Shown one piece after another: positions 1 through 11,187 of a stretch of 64,000 nt of DNA. The position numbers were made by a program, and so were the translations under genes. A model generated the notes under the pieces. The model did not search any database. It saw only the letters and a program-made list of their open reading frames with translations, and was not told the DNA's origin. This stretch comes from Schistosoma haematobium (Eukaryota > Platyhelminthes > Trematoda > Strigeidida > Schistosomatidae). How positions within the stretch are numbered: position 1 is the first letter of the stretch; every line of letters begins with the position of its first letter. The stretch lies in contig NC_067197.1 of the NCBI RefSeq assembly GCF_000699445.3, positions 29,309,809 through 29,373,808 on the forward strand. The letters are read 5' to 3'.

Positions 1-2579
1 GCTTTAACCCACACTATATTGAGGAAACTTTGGTCATCTACAATTTAAAACTTTAGTTGTGCGTGTAAGGATATTTTTTTAGATAACTTTCATGACCATG
101 GACTTTCTTTGTAATTTTAATTTTTCGTTTGATTATCTTCTTTTCTTGATTTCTAATTCACTCTAATATACTATTGTTATTTCTCTTAGTATTATAAATG
201 TCGTTTATATACACATTCCTTAATTATCATCCAAACATCTTCATTTCAACGTATATCTCATGCTTTATAAACTATACCTTCAATAACTATTTGCTTATTT
301 AAAATTATCATATAGTTGAATCTCAGATAACAACTAATCAAATTCATCTGGGGGGTTACGTGAGTTGTCGGATTTTAGAGATGACATCACGGAATCTATA
401 AAGCGTAACAAACTCTACAAGCTCTTTATAGTAATTATTAATCACACGATTACTATTGATTAATTTGGTCAGATTATTCTTGTAGAGATATTATAAAGCA
501 GTGGCTAGGGAAGTTTGATCGTGTTGAATATGAAGCAGTTTCCCATGAATGGAATTATAAGATAGTTGAGTACTGCTGTAAATTGATTGAAGTTGAACAT
601 GTGAAATTCAGAAGCCATCTCAGTGATCTAGAGTTGTAGCACTTACAGTAAAACTCGTATACCTTGTCGAGTTCAATCTTTAGTAAGGTTGTAGATAAGC
701 ATTGCTTAGGTGTTTCATACGAGGAAGAGATAGTTGTATGGTGTTTTCTGATCTTCACTGGATATTGAACTGATATCATTCTTTTACGCAAACTATAATC
801 GGATTTTAATAAAGAATTATTCACTGATTAATAAATTATATATATAATATTTACATACTGCTGTACAGCTTTGAAAATAAAATGATCATGAAAGGATTCG
901 TACACTGAGTATGACTATTTTATCAAATAAATTTCTTCGGGTAAATTCTTCTATTATGAATATTACTTTATTCATCTCTTATGAATGATATGCTAATGGA
1001 CATATCATAAAATTAAAATAGTAATAATAGTAATAATAATAATGATAATAGTGATAAAGATCAAAGAAGATGAACGTGAAAGGAAGAAATGTGAAGGATT
1101 AACAGAAAAGAAAAGTAGAATCGAATAAGACTCATGTTTGAATATAATCAAAAAATAAACAGAATTAAACGCACAAACTTCTGTCCGAAAAAGAAAACAA
1201 ATAAATTAACAACACAGGTAAATAGAAAGGTTATAATTAATAAACACGAAATATACAATGATCACATGATGTGCTTACTACAATATGAGCAAGCCAAGAG
1301 ACTACAGATTTATATATACAATATATTAATGTATTGTATCTATGTGTCTATATGTATATATATATATATATCTTACAAACTTATATAGTGTTAATTCTAG
1401 GAACAAACTATATAGGTTATAGAGAATTTGAAAGAATAAAATGATTATGGAAGTTTGAGTATCGATAAGCGCATTTAAATGCAATAAGAAAAAAAAAGAA
1501 TTTTCTAAGTTTATTACTGATTTGCTTTTGCCGTGTGAACAAGAAGAGAAAAGAAAAAGAGCCAAAAAATACATAATGATTATATAATGCAATCTTTTAT
1601 GAACACTGATTAAGTGAAACAAATAAATTACATATATATATATATAAGTATGCGGATAGCTGGGAATTTTTCTTAAGTGTACATACACAGAATGTTTTGT
1701 GTTATTCATGTAATCTTTGACTATTTCCTTTCATGTCTTTGTTCACTGTCGTTACAGTTGTTTCAGTTTTTTAATGTATAGTGTTGTGAATTCTACGATG
1801 CATACACTTTCAAATTAGTAATCGTTAACAATGAATAAGTCAATGAATTCAAGAGAAAGTCAACCAATAATTGAGTCACATAAATTTGTTTAGTTTTTAC
1901 TAATTTATTTGTTTGGTTGTTATGGATTATTTAAAACAAATATGTTGAAACATTGGCGCAGTACATTTAATTAAATAAATGTATAGGAATTTCTTATAAA
2001 GTATAATGATAAGCGGTGAATAGTGATTACACTGGTACATTCAATAAAAATAACCATATCTGAAAAAATATTTTATAAATAGTGACATTGAAACGCCGGG
2101 TAATAGTAGGAAAAGAAAATATGAACAGATAAGAAGCGGTGGAAAGAATGTTTAATACATAGAAATGTGAACAGATTGGATAAAAGAACATTCAAAATTT
2201 GCATTATACTAATCAAGGCTAAATCTATGCAAGTGATAAATAAGAAAAACAAACAATCCAAAATAGTAAGGTAATATAAACACAATAACTTGTTATCTTT
2301 TCAATACTTGACGTTTCTATCTTGGTAAAATTTAAAAAGGAAAATAATGTAAAGTATTCTTTTTTTTACTTTTAATCATCTATCTATTAGGTTTTCATAT
2401 CTGTATTGAAGAATTTACATATAATTTCTTTGATATTTAATGAAAGACGATAATTGAACCATTGAATAGTCGGTGTATTTCTCTTTGGACATTTCACAGT
2501 TCCACTTATTAATGGAAATGATGATGATGAAATATGTAGAGAATAAAATAAACCAAGTTATATTTTCTGTCTTAATTAT
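1..2579. other. AT-rich flank, no gene supported
   Basis: This stretch lies downstream of the receptor stop codon and may hold the receptor's 3' untranslated region. It contains short simple runs, including TAA/GATAA-like repeats near 1020-1060 and TA runs near 1357-1375 and 1630-1646. The open frames here are short, AT-driven and show no recognisable domain. I see no mobile element in it. Confidence 0.5.
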
Positions 2580-3085
2580 TTATCGATTAAATGAAACGGA
2601 TCCACTTTGATATCTAGTAGATCGACCAGTTGATGTATTAAAGTTGTCTATCTGACCTGAATGCCTAAAACCCAGATTTGATTGATTTCTGAATCGTTCC
2701 AATTGATAAGTATTCACAGTGTTATGATATGAATTATTTGGAGATCTCGTCTTATTGTATAAATTTATACCTCCACTGTAAACACTGGTGATTCCATTTA
2801 TAGAACTATTAATATTATTATTCTCATTGTTTGTAATTGATGGTCCAGAAATACTAAATCTGCAACCTGCACCAGTAAAACCAACTCCAACAGTGCCTCC
2901 AGTACAACCACCTCCCCCTTGACTCGCATTTGAGGTTGCCACACCATATTCTAAAGCATATTTCTGTGATCTTAAACGTGCATTCATGCCACGACATCGA
3001 CACAAAAGTATTTCTCGAAATGGTAACCGAAAATCTCGGTTGAATATCACATATATGATTGGATTAATAGTTGAATTTAAATAAC
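2580..3085 (-). CDS. Aminergic GPCR (5-HT7-like), last coding exon
   Basis: Terminal exon of a class A G-protein-coupled receptor, a plasma-membrane receptor for a biogenic amine. The exon opens after a TTTTTTGTAG acceptor and continues the frame of the exon at 5443-5524 (phase-1 junction, split Gly codon). It reads GYLNSTINPIIYVIFNRDFR, which is the end of TM7 with the NPxxY motif. Helix 8 follows with FNRDFRLPFREIL, then LLCRCR, where cysteines could be palmitoylated. The remaining ~130 residues form a low-complexity tail rich in Gly, Asn and Ser, ending at TAA 2580-2582. Helix 8 resembles invertebrate 5-HT7 receptors (NRDFRxPFxEIL, established family pattern), but other amine receptors are not excluded. 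No disabling change is visible, so this looks like a live gene. Confidence 0.88.
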
Positions 3086-3978
3086 CTACAAAAAATTAGT
3101 ATAAAAGTAAGATTTAGTTTTGAATATCAACAACGCAATAATTCAAATTCTTTCCTTAATAATAACACGGTAAACATTAAATTAGTGGCTAACTGGAATT
3201 GATTGGGCATTTGAAGTAACAAAGTATCAGATACAAGTTCTTCTGTATTATTCAATATATTGCGATGCAGAAATATCCATAAGTCAAAAACAGGATGAAA
3301 TATGCTTCTCCATTTTCACTATTAGCCAATGAACATCTGTTCTCTAAGTTTCAAAATGTCACTCAACTTTAGTTCTCATAAATTTATATGATTATTTCAA
3401 AGAATATTTATGTACTGAAAATTGAAATCCTGATTTAGTTTCCTAAAATTTAATTTGGTTCACACAAGCATTATATTTTCAATATGATTATTTGGTTAAG
3501 TGATAGACATTAAGACAGTGCTTTTAGTGAATGCATCAGCAGTATGAGGAATATTTCATATCACTTGAGTTTTTGTTTAAAAATAAACTAGAAGAAACTT
3601 TCTCAGGACCTTATTTACCAAAATTAGTATATTCTATTTTGTTATTCAGCGAACACAGAAAACGTTAGCGATTTAGATTGGAAATGTATGAACAGTCTAC
3701 TTGATCGGTGTTAGATATCGTTCGACATGCTTATGATATCAGATTTGGAATCAGACAAAAACCTACATATAGTTACTACATCTTGTTAACTAATTACTTG
3801 ATTTCATTTATGACCAATATTTCACTATAATCTATTCTAGGCTTTTAAATGAAACAGTATCTGAACTGAAACTTGAGAATATGGCGTACCAAAATAAGGT
3901 GAAGTAGGCTTTCAATAATATTTACGTTGTCATGGCTCTCTAACTGACCTTAAATGATCTTTAAATTTATATTTATTT

Positions 3979-4307
3979 TAATGGTTGAATTTGCGAGTCG
4001 ATGTAAACCAGACCACCACTGAAAAACTGGAATCACTGGACGACTGTCTCGTCGTCCAACGGTGTTAATATCTAATTTCAACCGATCCATGACTTTGCGG
4101 AAACCTTCATCCATTGTCTGAGGTGGATAACTGACTCCACTCGGGATTGAAGGTCCTGGGTTCGAGTCCTGAGCGTGGGGTTGTGGAGTATCATACTAGG
4201 ACGAAATGGCTGTCCAATGCTTCCACGTTTTCAGTGGTGGTCTACTTTAGATCGACTCGTGAATTCAGCGATCAAAACTACTACAAACCCCACAAACTCA
4301 CATTCGG
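3979..4307. mobile_element. Sm-alpha-type SINE, rearranged inverted copy
   Basis: The left part (3979-4080) is a minus-strand SINE piece, with tail and hammerhead-region fragments followed by the head spacer (ACGGTGTTAAT, CTAATTTCAACC). The right part (about 4140-4307) is plus-strand, with a B-box-like GGTTCGAGTCC, a truncated ribozyme region (ATACTAGGACGAAATGG) and the 3' tail ending AACCCCACAAA. The ribozyme core CUGANGA is missing, so it cannot cleave. Both arms carry the tail variant GAGTCGAT. Confidence 0.75.
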
Positions 4308-4669
4308 ATTTATTTTTATGGCAAAGAAATACTCTAGACTTAAGATATTTTGCCTCAGTAACATATAAGTAAGTTAGAATGCATAGTTTGTTTTCTGTTT
4401 CGTTCAAGTAATTTCATTTTAAAATGTGACCTTTTTTTTTAAAGAAAATACTGAATCAAAAAAATTATTTCCAGTTACATCTGTAAAATTATATTCAATA
4501 GAGCACATCTGATTTTATGCGTAAAATAATGGTTGATATATTAACTTTTCATAAATCGTTTAGATATACTTTTTGAAGATTTATGGGCTGTTCACTTGAA
4601 CTAATTATCACTGGATTTTGAAGTAATCAGACTGATGATTAGTAGTATATGTCTATTCATTACACTTAA

Positions 4670-4824
4670 GCCCCCAAATGCCCTGGTACGGCCGAGGATG
4701 GGAAGAGCTCACTCTCCTCGAAATGCTATCAATTAGCCACGTGTATACAGCCACCGCCAGGGAAGTTCTACTCACTGCCTTCTCGAAGCATTACTGTTGT
4801 TTACGAAATAAATAAATAAATAAA
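4670..4824 (+). mobile_element. Short LINE-mobilised insertion, (AAAT)n tail, 12-bp TSD
   Basis: A 155-bp insertion ending in (AAAT)n and flanked by perfect direct repeats CATTACACTTAA at 4658-4669 and 4825-4836. The simple-repeat tail and duplication show target-primed retrotransposition. The body is relatively GC-rich (GGTACGGCCGAGGATGGG near the start). It is probably a 5'-truncated 3' end of a schistosome non-LTR retrotransposon, though a separate SINE is possible. It sits antisense in the receptor intron. Confidence 0.75.
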
Positions 4825-5442
4825 CATTACACTTAAAATATAAAGGAATGATAAGTTACATTTTAGTCGGATTATTGGTTTCAAATAATTTATGTAATAC
4901 ATAGATATTCAATACTGTTAAAAGTTGTTTAATTTAATGATAGGTTTTTACCACGAATAATACTAGTATTTGGCAGTCGTTTTTTACTAGTTGAATACAC
5001 ATTGTTTCAGGGTCTTAGAACATAATGGAACAGCTGTTCAACAATAGTTGGTCTTCATTTGTTTATTTGTTCAACGTGTCATTTTTCATTATGTGGCTGA
5101 ATATATAGTGTTCATTATTCGCCCAGCTGAATACGTATCCATAACTAGTATGAATAGTTCGTATTATTCGATCGATTAAATACATGTGACTAATGTTTGA
5201 TTGGTTGTAATGGGAAAATATTTGAAATCTCCATGGTGTAAGGTTGTTTTTTTTACGTTTCTAAGACAGTTATCATTAATTAATTAAGCTATGTTTTGTA
5301 GTTTTTTCTTCTGAGTCGAAATGATGTTCAAGAGAATTTCACATGAGAAACACTTCAAACAACTAGTCTGAGTGCTTAAATATTAGTAAGAAAGAAGTAA
5401 GTATTTTGACATAATATAAAAATATTAAAATTATTTACTAAC

Positions 5443-5524
5443 CTAACCATAGGCATATACTTCTAACCACATCTGGAACATCCATATCTTTTCCACTGAC
5501 CACTTTATGTATTGGAACAACTAG
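5443..5524 (-). CDS. Aminergic GPCR (5-HT7-like), penultimate exon
   Basis: An 82-nt internal exon on the minus strand. It follows a GATATTACAG acceptor and ends in G before a GTTAGTA donor. It encodes 27 residues beginning LVVPIHKVV and ending VRSICLWL, the third extracellular loop and first half of TM7. The last G joins GT of the next exon to restore the Gly of the CLWLGYLNSTINPIIY signature. It starts in phase 0, so the preceding exon should end just after TM6 (expected CWxPFF-like motif). I searched the minus strand by eye and did not find that exon in the window. The splice consensus, phase fit and continuous TM7 motif across the junction make this secure. Confidence 0.85.
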
Positions 5525-7063
5525 CTGTAATATCAAAATAAAAACAAAAATCGGAAATAATAAATTGTATTAATCCATAGAAGATGAAAAAACTTGATTA
5601 TAAATTTATAGTGAATTGCTAGTTTAATTTAAAAAAATAGAGAAGCTCTATAGTGTGTAAAAAGATAATACCACTCTCGTTAACAAAATAATTGAACATT
5701 AGGCTTCCTGATTGTTGACATCGGTCACCAATGAGTATCCACAATCTTGGTGGTTTTTTGCACAAATTTTATGAACATATCATTCACAATGGTAGTTGAA
5801 AACATAGTTCATAGATTTTATTTTAGTGATTAACAAAGTTTTTCTATCTCATAGGTAATATCACTTCTTTGTTATGTAATTCGTAGTTGAATGTCTGATA
5901 TGGTTATTAACTGTTGTTATTTCTGTCACAACTAGTTTAGAATTTATAAGAAATGGGGATTCCAGCCTTTTTTGGTTTTGAATTTATAACTTTCTTAGAT
6001 ATTAATAAGCTTTAGTTAATCTAAAAGTTAGCAGTATTTGTCTATTTGAAGAGACTGAAGATTGTATGTAATACGTAAATAGTTCCAAGTATTCATATAC
6101 TAATGTGAAGATTTTCTGTAATGAATTTCGTATGAAATGAGTAGAGTAAAAAAATTTTCATTCTCAAAGTTTATAGGTTAAACTATATAAGACAATCGTG
6201 CCGATACAATATAAAGAGTTACGCTAACTATCAAGTCGATTAGTAGCGTGAGTTGATTATGAGCAGCTATAAATTAAAAGCTTTAAATTTAAGCTTTTAG
6301 CTAACCAGAACTCATAGTACCCTTCTATTCTGGGACTCCCACTGACTCCCCCTCACAATTTCCAGCTATAATGACTTTATTTCAAATGGTTGACCTTAAA
6401 GAAATGTTCATTTCAGATAGAGTTTTAGGTTCATCAATAGACAAACGATCTAAGAGTATCGATTACTTTCAAATTTAAAACAGAAATTCTTAAGTGGGAT
6501 TTTTGATCGTTTGATATTTATTCATAAATAATTTATGGTAACGATTTTGATTATAAGTGTATAATTTTTCCATATTTTTGCTAACTACTCTATCTTTCAG
6601 TACTTATTCAGAGGAACATGTTTCGTAAGTAATCCGGTTTTCATGAGCAAATGTTGTTGAGATATACTATCCACATTATGATATCAAATTATTGAGGTGA
6701 TTTTACGTATATGTTAAAAAAGTTACATACTGTCATTTCATAATTTATAGTTGTGGTCAACTACAGATGTATCTCTGTGAAGACAGTCATATCCTTTGGT
6801 AAAATATGTCCTAACATACTTTATATACATCTAGGTGATTTCAATCAGAAAACCATTTTATAAAATCAATAATATTATTATTGAAATTGTTTATATTTGT
6901 ATTCACAAAATGTATCTATAAAAAAGTACAGCATTCAATCAATAATGTCGATATGATAGAGGTGTATGTGTGTTGGAGGGAGGGAGGGGTAAGTTTAATA
7001 TGCAATTTTTGGCTTAGGTTTTTATATGAAATAAAATACAATTAATGATTCACGGATGACTGA
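5525..7063. other. AT-rich, probably receptor intron; no feature
   Basis: Given the phase-0 acceptor at 5525-5526, this should be an intron of the receptor gene. I see only AT-rich sequence, short homopolymer runs and a purine patch (GGAGGGAGGGAGGGG-like) near 6976-6990. No exon or mobile element is recognised. Confidence 0.4.
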
Positions 7064-7742
7064 ACAAGCAGAGCTAAAAAGATCTGTACAGTAGATACTC
7101 TAAGTCAGGAGCTTGAATTTATCAACAACTCACTGACCGAGATCGGCTACCCCAGTGCTTTCATTAAGAAATACATGTATGACATAATAAAGAAGTCTGA
7201 GATTTCGACTGTTCTTAAGAAAGCTTTATACATGAAACTACAATTCAACGGGGGTGTGGTTAGTGATACTCTGAAATATAGGTTAACGAAAGTAATCAGC
7301 AGGACATTCTACACAGCCAATCTTGCGTTGACCTTCTCTAGTCGACCAGCGATGTGTACTCAAACGAAGGATAAGTTACCTGAATTGGCCTCCTCAATGT
7401 GCATTTACAAATTCAGCTGCTCCTGTGGAGATAGCTATATCAGGAGTACTACCAGGCAACTTAACCAATGAATGGGTGAACATCTACCAGCTCGGTTTAT
7501 AAAGGGTCAGATAAAAAGAATTCGCAGTTCTATCTTAGCACATCTTATTGATAGAGGTCATGCTGTAGATAAATCGGAAGCATTTCGAGTAATCTATCGC
7601 ATACCTCTATCATTTCCCAACGGAGTTCGTTCCCGCCTCCTACATATATCCGAAGCCATTGGAATTCGTACATATAACCCCAATTTATGTGTACAGAAGA
7701 AATTCGTGACCCCCCTATCCCTTCCATGGCCAGTTATAACCT
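7064..7742 (+). pseudogene. Penelope-like element, C-terminal GIY-YIG endonuclease remnant
   Basis: One reading frame runs from about 7064 to the TAA at 7742-7744, interrupted only by TGA at 7469-7471. The translation has the linker typical of Penelope-like elements (GYPSAFIKKYM, then PAMCTQTKDKLP). The GIY-YIG nuclease core follows as CIYKFSCSCGDSYIRSTTR. After the stop come MGEHLPARF, SSILAHLIDRGHAVD and the terminal CVQKKFVTPLSLPWP. Usual family members read YIG at the nuclease core, whereas here it is YIR. The element is 5'-truncated: no reverse transcriptase domain lies upstream. It is therefore a dead but mildly decayed copy. A plus-strand SINE sits about 290 bp downstream. Confidence 0.85.
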
Positions 7743-8027
7743 AACAAACGATTTCTTTTTTAATTTTTATCATTATTTATCTATTTCATTCTATTTTTTT
7801 AATCATTAACCTTATTTTCACATCCATTATTTGTTTGTAATTTTCCGCCTCTTGCCGTTTGTATTCTTCACTATCTAATTATTCACACATTTCTTATTAC
7901 GTAATGATTTTAATGTTTTGCGATGACTATTCCAAGTCTGTTTACCCACGTTTGACCTTCTATTTCGACCGTTTAACTGTTGATAAGACTTTTGTTATCG
8001 TATTTCATTATTCTTACTACTTCACAG

Positions 8028-8206
8028 ATTGAAATCATGAGTCAGTTGAAGCTAGACCACCGTGGATGCGCACTGCTGAGGATTCCCATACTAGGACGAA
8101 ACGGCCGTCCAGTGTTTCCAGGTTTTTCATGGTGGTCTAGCTTCAACCAACTTATGATTTCAACCTGTGAAATTTCTAAAAATCTCCACAAAATCCATTC
8201 TGATAA
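8028..8206 (+). mobile_element. Sm-alpha-type SINE, internally deleted foldback
   Basis: Starts with inverted tail sequence (TTGAAATCATGAGTCAG, AGCTAGACCACC) and jumps directly to GTGGATGCGCACTG. It continues through the ribozyme region and ends with the plus-strand tail (GGTGGTCTAGCTTCAA) and ACTCCACAAAATCC-like end. The ribozyme at about 8064-8113 keeps stem I and core CUGAGGA, but the first stem II pair is lost (UUCC opposite GGAC), so activity should be impaired. Confidence 0.8.
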
Positions 8207-8364
8207 TATTCTTATTACTATCAGTACACCTGTCTTCCTACTATCAACATGAGTTTTACCTATTATATGTGGTGACTTATTCTATTTTATTGTGATTAAT
8301 GACCCATATTGCCTTGATTGTTTTAGCATTTTCGTATAAATAACCATGTATATTAGAGTAAAGC

Positions 8365-8387
8365 CTGATGATAATCTAATTGAAAAC
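8365..8387 (+). other. Hammerhead-like relic downstream of Penelope remnant
   Basis: The motif CTGATGATAATC followed by TGAAAAC resembles a decayed hammerhead core (CUGAUGA, short helix, GAAA). It lies about 620 bp 3' of the Penelope-like endonuclease. Penelope-like elements are known to carry hammerhead motifs in their terminal repeats. Stem II is weak here, so the call is tentative. Confidence 0.25.
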
Positions 8388-9469
8388 AATATTGTTCACT
8401 TATATGTGTTGTTCTAAATTTATATGAAAAAGAAAGCTAACAAATCAATTATATTAGGTTATCATATCAACTATTTAGGTAATTACATGTATACACAAGT
8501 TATTACTATGAAAATTTACTTATTTTCTTTAAGTCATAAAATAAGTGGTGTGAAACTGTAAAGAGAAAGAAATAAAGAAAAAAATTACTCTAACTATAGA
8601 AAATCAATAGAGACATTAAACTATTTTACTGTGTAATACTTTTATATAGGAAAAACATCAATTTTGATTAGTAAATGTAATTTGAACAGATTTCATAGTT
8701 TATACTTTAAGAATTGACCTTGGTTAGATAATCAATGAAAATCAAAAAAGAACTGAATCACTATGTCATATTCATTAGGGATTACCCAACAACGTAAACC
8801 TTAGTCCTCATTAGAGATTGGACCAAAGAACTTTAGGTCACTTAATGAGCAAGCTAACTTTAGATTAACCAGTTAGTATTCAGTGGTTTACAATGTTTAA
8901 TTAGATAATGTCAAATCTCTATATTGGTTGTTACTCTTTATCCAGCTAATGGGAGTTCACGATATAAACATCCAGTATCTTATATTTAATTATGACTGTC
9001 TATTCAAAATCGAAATCTTTCTTGAAAATATCTACCACATTGTTTTAGATTGAAAAAAATGACAATATTAAACAGTCATGAAATTGAATGGTTTGACAGT
9101 ATGAATTGTGATTATTTCAGTATAAAAACATGATTATCAATGACTGAAACCCTAGACAATTAATAAATACTTGAATTAACATTGATCAAAATATACCAAT
9201 ATCCAGTGTTCAACATCGTGAAATGAAAAACCAATACGCACTTTTTAAACCTTAAAAAGGAAGTTATTTTATCATGTCAATTGTTATTCAACTTTTATTC
9301 ATGAAATAATCAGATTAGTTTGCCATTAAAACAGATTCATTGTTACAAATCATTAAAACAGTATTCATTGGAGAAACAAATTATGTTTTCATATAAAATA
9401 TTGTCGATATTTTTACAGTTCAGCTCATTACAATATCAACAAATTTCAGAAGCCTAGAAACCAAACATC

Positions 9470-9471
<2 letters not shown>
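8388..9471. other. AT-rich, no feature seen
   Basis: No coding or repeat signal is recognised before the TA microsatellite at 9472. Confidence 0.4.

Positions 9472-9507
<36 letters not shown>
9472..9507. repeat. (TA)n microsatellite
   Basis: About 18 uninterrupted TA units. Confidence 0.95.
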
Positions 9508-9511
<4 letters not shown>

Positions 9512-9654
9512 CAATGGACAGAAAGTCAATATTTAGTAACACTAGTATCAGGGGGCTGAAGCTTATGGCCTGTGTGGCTGCTCATTTTGATGTTAATTAG
9601 ATCAGGCGATGATCACGTCAGTATCACAACTTTAGTAGCTCGGCATCTGATTCC

Positions 9655-9825
9655 AAGTAGATCGTATTCAAAAATCCATTCTTATATTCGTTTTATTTAA
9701 TTCCGTTATATTCACTAACACGGATTAAGTCGATAATTATATATGAGAATAGTCAGGATATATATTTCGACAGCAATCATTCGTACAATCTACTTAGAGT
9801 CAGATCCCGGGCCACTAAATGCTAA
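9655..9825 (+). repeat. Diverged fragment of the 0.5-kb LTR-like repeat
   Basis: Matches the 3' half of the repeats at 33288-33782 and 54689-55200, with the same order of blocks: GTATTCAAAA.TCCATTCT, ATTATATATGAG.ATAG, ATATATTTC.ACA.CAATCAT, and AGTCAGATC.CG.GCCACTAAA. It is clearly older and lacks both ends. The flanking sequence at 9540-9650 is not shared with the other two copies. Confidence 0.65.
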
Positions 9826-10961
9826 TGAAATGGCTTTCCATACATTACACGTTTATTAATTTCAACAAGTGAGAAATTAAGGAGGAATTGTTTAGCTACT
9901 AGACGTTTAGTGTAGGCCAGTCAATTTATTAACCCCTTGAATTTTCCAACAATTAGGGATTCGTTGAGAAAAAGGTTCACTAAGTAAGTGACAGAGGAAA
10001 GAAAGAATAATCTAAACACTACATAACAAAGTAAACTTAATTGATGGTTTTTGTGTTTAAATGATGAATTCTAAGAGCTAGTTATTTTAGATCTTGAGAA
10101 GTCAAGATAAATAACATAGTTTGTCATAATCAGTAAAAAATAATGGATGACATGACTGAAATTCATTGTCATGGAGTTGGTCTCATACTGTAATATCTAA
10201 AAAATACACAAGAGAAATGAATGATTGTGAATTCTGATACAATAAATATCACAAAGTTTCAATAATCATTAATCATTAATCTATTCTGTTTATAAGCTTA
10301 AATCAATAATCCTCAGTGGAAACTATTTATCAATGGATTTTAACCATTTTTGTATAGATTACATTCAGGAGTTGTATTGTTGGCAAATGATATTATTGGT
10401 TAATGTCAAAACTGATAAAAAATTAATAGATAAATGTCCAGTAATCAGACAAAGATGAAATACATAGTGATGACGTGGTAAAATTTCCCGAACACTATAT
10501 GTTTTTGGAAAGAATGATATATACACGTTAGTTTGCAGTAGTTTTTATTATTATTAGTAGTAATGACATTGATACGTGCAAAATTGATTCAGAAAATGTA
10601 TAAAATACTATCAAACATGTAAGAAGTTATTATTCTTTATTATTGATATTATTCATGAGAAACTACAGTACAGATGTATCCGAAATATGGGTAACTCGAT
10701 CAACTACTTTCTTAACAATTATACTTCTAGTAAGGATTTGTAATTTCCTATTGTTTATATTAGGAATGTAAGAGATCACTTTCTGTTTTTCATGGACAGA
10801 TTACCTCAATATAGCCTTCAGTCACACGTTCTAGGATATTTTCGGCACATGTTTGACACTGAGATCCATAACTAGCTTTTATTCATTATTTTTGGATAAC
10901 CAGTAGGATGTTTCTGAAATCGTTTATTAAATGATTGAAGAATAAAAGTATCATATATTAT
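9826..10961. other. AT-rich, no feature seen
   Basis: No gene, domain or repeat recognised. Confidence 0.4.
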
Positions 10962-11187
10962 AAATATTTTTGTTATATCTGATGAGTAGAAAAACTGTAT
11001 TTCTGACATTTCGTGACTTAGTGTATGCCACTTCTTCAAAGTAAATAAATAACCGAAATTAAATTAACACAAGTTTAAATAGTAAAAAGGAAACAATACA
11101 CTTTCTTTTGAAGAAGTGGCTTACATCAGAAGACAAAACATCAGAGATGCAACTTTTCTACTCATTAGGATATAACAAAAATTTATT
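10962..11187. repeat. Long imperfect inverted repeat (about 78-bp arms)
   Basis: The left arm (10962-11040) and right arm (11107-11187) are reverse complements at roughly three-quarters identity, around a 66-bp spacer. Shared blocks include TTTTTGTTATAT, ATGAGTAGAAAA and GCCACTTCTTCAAA. The inner edge of the right arm reads TTGAAGAAGTGGC. This is similar to the centre of the foldback at 35241-35419 (CTGAAGAAGTCC), suggesting one family. It could be a foldback MITE or paired terminal repeats of a Penelope-like element. Confidence 0.75.

Larger units (their letters stand above)
3086..5442 (-). other. Receptor intron containing two retroposon insertions
   Basis: Intron of the receptor gene, phase 1, with a GT donor at 5442-5441 and an AG acceptor at 3087-3086 read on the minus strand. 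It carries a rearranged Sm-alpha-type SINE (3979-4307) and a LINE-type insertion with a perfect 12-bp duplication (4670-4824). The rest is AT-rich without coding signal. Confidence 0.8.

Noticed and set aside
1134..1709. Short frames rich in Tyr and Ile on both strands
   Set aside because: Generated by TA-rich simple sequence; no coding support.
6976..6990. G-rich patch as a possible G-quadruplex
   Set aside because: Short and with only three clean G runs; not enough to call.
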